This document shows positions 58,095-64,000 of a stretch of 64,000 bases of DNA, one piece after another. Origin of the DNA: Hymenopellis radicata (lineage: Eukaryota; Basidiomycota; Agaricomycetes; Agaricales; Physalacriaceae); contig JADNRX010000158.1 of the NCBI GenBank assembly GCA_015501595.1, positions 1 to 64,000 of the forward strand, in the 5' to 3' direction. The notes under the pieces are model-generated. The model was not told the DNA's origin. It made no database searches and saw only the letters and a list, made by a program, of their open reading frames with translations. The first letter of the stretch is position 1. Each line of letters starts with the position of its first letter. Made by a program: the position numbers and the translations under genes.

Positions 58095-59182
58095 ATGTCT
58101 TCCACGAGAACTATCGCAGTCTTAGGCTATGGAAACATCGGCAAGCCTATTGTCGAGGTCAGTGTTATACGGTCTTACATGTTCGAACATTTTCTGAGGA
58201 TGCTATCGACACTGTAGGCGCTGTCTGCGGCTGGCGCAGTCGTACTTGTCTTATCTCGAGATGCTTCAAAGCTCTCAGGTGTTCCTTCAACCGCCAGAGC
58301 TTTCTCGGTTGACTATGCCGACGAGGTCAAGCTTGGCGGGCTCTTCAAGGAGCATTCCGTCGACATTGTAGTATCAACCTTGACGCCCTCCGCTGTGTCC
58401 GATGTACAAGTCGCTGTAGCGCGCGCAGCCAAGAAGGCAGGCGTAAAACTGTTTGTTCCCAGCGAGTACGGAATATCGACCGAGGGTCACACGGGAGACA
58501 GCTTGTTCGGCGCCAAAAATGCTAGTGCAGGTTGGTCGCAACAGATTGACATTGATTGAAATACTCATCTACGTCATTCTATAGCTCAAATCCAAGCGCT
58601 CGGCCTCCCGACAGCTCGAATCATGGTACGTTTCTTTTTGAACTTGGTTATCATGACTGAAGCTAAGTATCGTGAAGACTGGCTACTTCATGGAATTCAT
58701 TCCTTTCGTGACATCCGACGCTAAGAAACCCGGAGAGTTTGTTATTGCTGGTAATGGAGACGTCAAGTTTACCGCCACAGCTGCTTCGGATATCGCCGGT
58801 CAGTACCGTCTTTCAAAAGATGGCTTCTCACATTTCCTGATGTCGTCTTCTTTCTCCAGGTTATATCGCTCACATTCTGACCACTCGGTCATTTGCCGAC
58901 TTGAACAACTCCATTCATCTCATTGAAGGACAGTCGTTGACATTTAACGAGGTTGCTGCCTTGTACAACAAGAAACCGACTTACGTTGCCGTCGACGCGA
59001 TCGAGCATCCTGTTCAACGAGTCCTGCTGACGGCTCTCAATGCAGGCTGGGCGAAGACAGGGTTCGATATAACTAAGCCCGATGCTCCATTCGAAGTCGT
59101 AGATGCGCGGTCTAGGAGCTCCAATGCGCTTTGGCCAGGGCATGTGTGGAAACAGCTGAAGGATGTTATTCCGTCTTTGTAA
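58095..59182 (+). CDS. NmrA-like/isoflavone reductase-like protein
   Basis: Five exons (58095-58157, 58218-58530, 58585-58625, 58678-58798, 58860-59182) total 861 nt, giving 286 residues. Intron positions are identical to those of the gene at 3064. GYGNIG is the nucleotide-binding motif. LFVPSEYG, PTARIM then TGYFMEFIPF, LYNKKPTY and NALWPGHVWKQLKD follow. It is an atypical SDR; substrate unknown. It is the apparent source of the truncated copy at 2341-2885 and of the partial tandem copy that follows it. Confidence 0.88.
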
Positions 59183-59288
59183 AAGGAAATGTTATAAGTG
59201 AGAATTTTCATAACTATCACCAGTTTCAGCATTATGCTGTACGTGAGCGAGATTGGGCCAAAGCATATAGGCCTGTTTCTGACTGAAA

Positions 59289-59588
59289 GTGAGCATGACG
59301 AAGGCTGGCTACTTCATGGAGTTTATTCCCTTCCCGTCATCCGATGCTAAAAAGCCTGGAGAGTTTGTTGTTGCTCACGATGGAGATACCAAGTTTAGCG
59401 CTACAGCTCTTTCGGATGTTGCCGGTTCCTATCTGTGTTCAAGTTCTCCCCGCATTGACGTCCCGTTTCTATACATTCTTACCACCAAATCGTTCCCAGA
59501 CTTGAACGATTCACTCCAAGGACAGTCGCTGACCTTTAACGAGATCGCCGCCTTGTACAACAAGAAACCGACTTACAGTTCATCTTGA
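59289..59588 (+). pseudogene. Partial tandem copy of the NmrA-like gene
   Basis: Copies of exon 4 (AGYFMEFIPF, KKPGEFVV, ALSDVAG) and of the first part of exon 5 (GQSLTFNEIAALYNKKPTY) follow the intact gene by about 100 bases. There are no exons 1-3, and the frame stops soon after KKPTY. The C-terminal third is absent. A decayed tandem duplicate. Confidence 0.8.
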
Positions 59589-59751
59589 ATGCGATCGAGC
59601 TTCGTCTGGAGCGCGTACTGTAGTCGCAACGGAGGCGCTTACCCTCGGCCAGCCAAGTAAGCAACCTTCATATTCCTACAACTAAACCTACAACAATTAT
59701 ATGTCAACCTCGGCACGTTCTGCATCCCGAACATGAGCGTCAACCTTCTCT

Positions 59752-61939
59752 CTATAAAAGCGCAGCATTCCTGCCACGTCGATCCCCGATATATACCCCC
59801 CAGTAAGCATCATCTACCAATGCCAAGGTTAGGGCCAAGTACTCAGTAGGCGCGGAAGTGCTACCCACTAAGAGCCATAGCCTAAAAGCCGCATATCCAG
59901 CAGCATAATACACCATTCGCCAGTACTCATCTACGAAAGCCTTCACTCCGCCAACATTATCCTCATTGAAGACATTCCTACGTACAATCCGAGCGTCAGT
60001 CTGGAATTCCGACTACTAGACAGCTGAGGGCTCCTACCGGTTGAGCTTGATCCACCTCGCCCATAGCGCCTGCATCACCTTCAGCTCGTCCGGGTAACTG
60101 TTATGCTCAAAGATCTCCTCTTCGCGATCGAGGACCTCCCACGCAAGCACGCCAAACTTGTCCATCGACAGCGCGCCAAGAAGATCGTAGATTCGCGGGC
60201 CACGGGGACGACACGAATAGTAAATGTCGTTTCCCCCATCATAAGATCGAAACGGAAGGTACGGATACCTAATCGCCGGACGCATAAAGTCATATTGATG
60301 CGGTGCTGTGAATGAGGATGAATCCTCTGGCGAGCGGATTCGCATAGACGAAACCCCAGCTTGCACTTCAGCACTGAGGGTTTTAGACATAAGCACGCTA
60401 GAAACCCTACAAGTCGACTCACATCATGTCTGCATCCTCGATATGGGGTTCTTTCTCAACAAGAGACTGTCCCACAAATGATTCTTCAGCGTTATCGGTG
60501 CCTTCGTCGGCCGGTCCTGGATGAACGCCGTTGTCCGGGAGTTCTGTTATTTCGTGTCTGTCTTGTGGCTCGGATGCAAGTGGTTCTTCCACCATTGTCT
60601 CGTCCTCTACCAGTGCGGTGGGGACTGCCAAATTCCTGGACGCAATGCTCAGAGATTTGTGTCAGCTTGGCGCTGTACACGTACAAGTTGATCTCAGCTT
60701 GTTGCCTTCCGTCTGCCACACCGATACCTGAGGGACGAGATAAAGACGTGTGTTCGTCGTCGATATTGGCTGAGGTAGGCGTGATATCCGGTCTGATATT
60801 GTCTATTCAGCGAGTAACGAAGACAGCAGCAACACAAACCGTGGCAGAGTCAAATGCAGCTTCCAGTGAAGTCGGTCTGTCTGATCTAAAATGACCAACA
60901 TTTTCAACACGAAGAAAGAACAGCACTTACAGGCGGATCAAAGAAATTGAACACCTGATGACACTCGACCTCAAACTCGGAATGGTCCCATTTCAGGTGA
61001 ATCAGCAACATTTGCTGCGTCTTGAAGGCATTGTGCTGATTGCAGAACGGGCAGTGCCAACCGCGCATCTTTGTAGAGTGAGAAATATCGGGGTCAGAGG
61101 TATGGATCGTAAATAAAATATCGACTTCCGGCGCAAGCGACTCGGGCAGTGTGTCAGTCTTGATGCCAGTCCTTTTACAAGCGAGGTAGAACCCAGTACG
61201 GAGATTACGTCTCAGAAATGGCAGTCTAGAAACCGGTCTAAGGTACTGCAGGACTTTCGCCAGCTCAGGAGGAGGGATGTTGGGAGTGGATGTGATCTGT
61301 ATTTCGTCGTCGTCCAGGTTTGGGGGAGACGCAGCACGGTCATCACTGATTACAGACACTGAGCCAGAGTCTGAGTCGTCAGACGAAGATTCATCTAGTG
61401 TTAGGGCAGTCGGTTTGGATTTTCGCGCACATTTTCTGAGCCGGGACTCAGATGATCAAATCATGGGTCGAGGACTGGACTTACCGTGATATCAGAAAAC
61501 GGCGCTCGATAAGCGGAGTAGGGGGCGTTTCCTCGTTCCTAGATGGAGCCAGTTGGATGGCGGACATTCTTGGGGCACGGATCGTGTCGCGTTGGAAGAC
61601 ATCCGGCTCCCTACGCTGGGAGGGACCAGCAGCCTTCCGATATGACTTGACTACGCGTCGCACTGACAAGGGATCTGGTACAATCTGTAATAAAAGTAAA
61701 CATTATACAAATGGACTGGAATTCTCATCACTGACCACTCTCCTTCGGCTCGGAACAATGGCGGCACTAACACTGCGAATATTACGGGAACCAGAAGGCG
61801 TTGGTGGTCCGTGATTACTGGCCAATTTTCGCGACATTACGGTATGTCGTTTCCTCTGTGGCGACTGATACGAGCCATTTTGGCTTGGGAACGGCTGGCG
61901 CGCAGATATACTTGTCGAGTAGTCCATGTTCCGGTCCAT
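59752..61939 (-). CDS. SUZ12-like Polycomb protein (VEFS-box)
   Basis: Multi-exon gene starting MDRNMDYSTSIS. The N-terminal third is basic and proline/serine-rich. In the middle, WHCPFCNQHNAF ... LLIHLKWDHSEFEVE is a C2H2 finger with the HLKxxHSxF pattern of SUZ12. An acidic linker (PTALVEDETMVEE) follows. The C-terminal part, RIYDLLGALSMDKFGVLAW then LWARWIKLNR joined to NVFNEDN, KAFVDEYWRMVYYAAGY, looks like a VEFS box. SUZ12 is a core subunit of PRC2, which methylates H3K27. The C-terminal end at 59752 is less certain than the rest. Joins at 60730-60400 keep phase. Confidence 0.68.
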
Positions 61940-62395
61940 TTCTTCGCGTTAATAAGGGCTGAGAAAAGGCGAATGCCCGATAATTGAGAAATGGTATCGC
62001 CGACGGTTTTACTGGCAAACGGATAGGTATAGTCACGACAGAAAGACCGGAGATGATCGAAGTTCTGGTTCAAGTGGCAAGTTTCCTTTTTGGAACATAC
62101 TGCTCACTGTCACGTGCTCGTGAGCTCCAGCCAATTCGCACAAGAAACATTGCTTCAACGCGCTGAGATTAAGTAGTCAAAGTACAGGCATAGCAAAGCA
62201 GGTATGATTTATCTGAGAATTTTACAGGAGTCCAAACGAGAGGAGGGGATATAAGTAAGTAGTAGCATGAAAGACAGCGAGCGATATGTACATGTAAGTA
62301 TTCCATTCCACATGAAAAGAAAGAAAGGAATTAAAACGTAAACCATTAAAAGATCCATAATCCATATCAAGGCTACCATGTCCACGAACGTCCGT
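61940..62395. other. Intergenic region
   Basis: Upstream of the SUZ12-like gene and 3' of the ArfGAP gene. No gene seen. Confidence 0.5.
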
Positions 62396-63883
62396 CTACA
62401 TGGCACTCCACTGCCCCTGCTGCATCATGGGCATCTGTGGCTGCTGATACATCGGCTGCGGCCACGCCCGCCGCCCATCGGCGGTAGCGCGTACTGCTGT
62501 TGTTGTTGTGGCTGCTGCTGCTGGGGCATGAAATTGAGACTCGGCGAGGGCGTCATATGCATCTGAGGCGTCGACGACATCATCTGAGGCGTACCCGACA
62601 TCATTTGTGGCGTCGTCGACATCATCGAGCCCATCTGTGGGGGTGTAGAATACTGCATCTGGGGCTGCGAGGAAAACATGTAGCCCGCAGGCTGCGCGAT
62701 CGGCGACTGTACCTGTACCTGGTTAGAAAAGTACTGTTGTTGTTGGGCTGCTGGAACTGCTGCTGTTGTTGAGGCTGCTGGAATTGTTGCTGCTGCTGAA
62801 GGAAGGGATTATAAGGCGACTGCCCAAAGCCAGTCGCATTCATCATCATCATCGGTTGTTGCGGCTGAAATTGGGTGTTCAGGATGGGGAGAGACGGAGA
62901 CATGCTCATCGATGGCTGCTGGTATTGGAGAGGAAGCGAAGGACCGCTGGCAGACGTTTGTAGTTGAACCAGGTCCGCCCACACTCCGTTCTGGAGTTGT
63001 TGCTGCTGCTGAGGTTGCGGCGGCGGCTGCATCTGCATGCTGGGCCTCGGCTGTATTGCCACGGCTGGCTGAGGTGCAGGTTGCGATGCCGAACGTGACT
63101 GTTGGGGAAGAGCGGCGGTGGACGGACGCGACGGGGCCGCAGGAGCTTGCTTCTCGAGTGGCGTGGTTTGCGGGCGGGGTGATATTGCTGTAGCGGAGCG
63201 CGAAGGACCGAGCTTGGATGCGACCAAAGCGGCCTTGTCAAAGAAGCGTTTGTATTCGTACTTTGCTAAGCGGGAATGAGAAGCTGTGGGAAGACGATAG
63301 GAACTGGTATGCGCTTACAGCGAATGTACTGCTCGAGGTCTGTGTCTCGTGTCGCGTCCATCAAGGGCGGCGGTGGAGGATGTTTGAGTTCATTGGGGTT
63401 ATAAATCGCATTTGACTTTACGTTTCCGATATTCTTCATGTTCTGGGTCGCGGGTGAGTGACATTTAGGATTACTATTCTGCTAGAACGAACCTCTGCTT
63501 GCTCTTTTGTCCATAAATCCATAGTAATACTCTTACTAAGGGAGGAATGAGAACGAGGTCTATCCCTTGAGAACATTAGACGCACACTTTGGTGATGTGC
63601 GTGCCGATCTTCCGGTGAATGCTAGCACAATGCATGCTGGAATGGAAGGGCCTTATGAGCCCCACGGAAGAGACGGGGAAAGCCAAAAACATACCAGAGG
63701 AATATCCCCAAGCTGTGCGACGCCCAGCGTGGGTTCTTGGCCTTGCAGTCGGCGCATATATCTTCAAAAATAGCGTTCAACGACGCGGTCTCTCCTGACG
63801 CGGAATCGCTTACCGTTCCCTGGTTGGAGAGCTAGCTCCTGGACCAGTTTCTGGCTGCGCTCGCTGGTTATCTTGGATGTCAT
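62396..63883 (-). CDS. ArfGAP (SMAP/AGE2-type)
   Basis: Starts MTSKITSERSQKLVQELAL. After short introns the zinc finger reads CADCKAKNPRWASHSLGIF then LCVNCASIHRKIGTHITK, a complete ArfGAP signature with the arginine finger. NMKNIGNVKSNAIYNPNELKHPPPP and SKYEYKRFF follow, as in SMAP/Age2 proteins. The C-terminal 300 residues are Gln/Pro/Met-rich (PQMM, QFQPQQP repeats). It stimulates GTP hydrolysis by Arf in vesicle traffic. In the Gln-rich part the best frame changes near 62745 and again near 62455, where MGGGR continues best as AWPQPMYQQ. These could be real indels in a low-complexity tail or assembly errors; the tail end is therefore uncertain. Confidence 0.8.
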
Positions 63884-64000
63884 CGTGGGTCGCCAAGGGA
63901 GGGAAGCAAGAAAGACCGAGAGATGGAGGTGCGACTTAAAGAGGGTGGGACCATGTCAGCCGGTACCCCGTACCGCCCCTACGTCACATTTCTGACTTAT

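Overview
The window looks like nuclear DNA of a filamentous basidiomycete, probably an agaricomycete. Genes are dense on both strands and are cut by short introns of about 50 nt (GT...AG with CTGAC-like branch sites). There are F-box-like singletons, a Zn2Cys6 factor, NmrA-like and UNC-93-like families, a possible Clp1-like protein and basidiomycete-type protein-kinase-like genes. The species cannot be named from sequence alone.

Layout. (1) 1-23240 is dominated by a large inverted duplication. The left arm is 1 to about 4345 and runs off the window. The right arm is about 18945-23240. They face each other across a 14.6 kb spacer. Each arm carries an NmrA-like reductase, an unrecognised short gene and a serine racemase/threonine dehydratase-type gene. 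Decay is reciprocal: the left reductase is open and the right one frameshifted, while the right racemase and unknown gene are open and their left copies are broken. The spacer holds a monocarboxylate-type MFS transporter, a Zn2Cys6 transcription factor, a CLN3/BTN1 homologue and an SNF2-family ATPase. All four have at least one break in frame.

(2) 22.9-41 kb is ordinary housekeeping: racemase, Clp1-like protein, two F-box-like proteins, FAR-17a/AIG1-like membrane protein, dephospho-CoA kinase, GDP-L-fucose synthase (with two GC-AG introns), FAD synthetase, Mrd1, GDP-mannose 4,6-dehydratase and Sec62. Both enzymes of de novo GDP-L-fucose synthesis lie within 7 kb of each other.

(3) 41.9-53.5 kb holds a duplicated two-gene module. 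Gene A encodes a kinase-like protein with HRD and DFD motifs. Gene B encodes an 834-residue protein whose kinase-like C-terminus has lost HRD and DFG. The order is A(-) B(+) A'(-) B'(-). This is the best candidate here for an undescribed system. A' has a frame break.

(4) 53.5-64 kb holds a 380 bp non-autonomous DNA transposon, an UNC-93-like transporter, an intact NmrA-like reductase with a truncated tandem copy, a SUZ12-like (VEFS-box) Polycomb protein and a SMAP/AGE2-type ArfGAP.

Two non-autonomous elements (20376-21248 and 54022-54401) have perfect 8 bp target-site duplications and share a terminal-repeat core. Exon structures were worked out by hand from splice sites and reading phase. 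Where I say a gene is intact, the exon lengths sum to a multiple of three or the joined frame is open.
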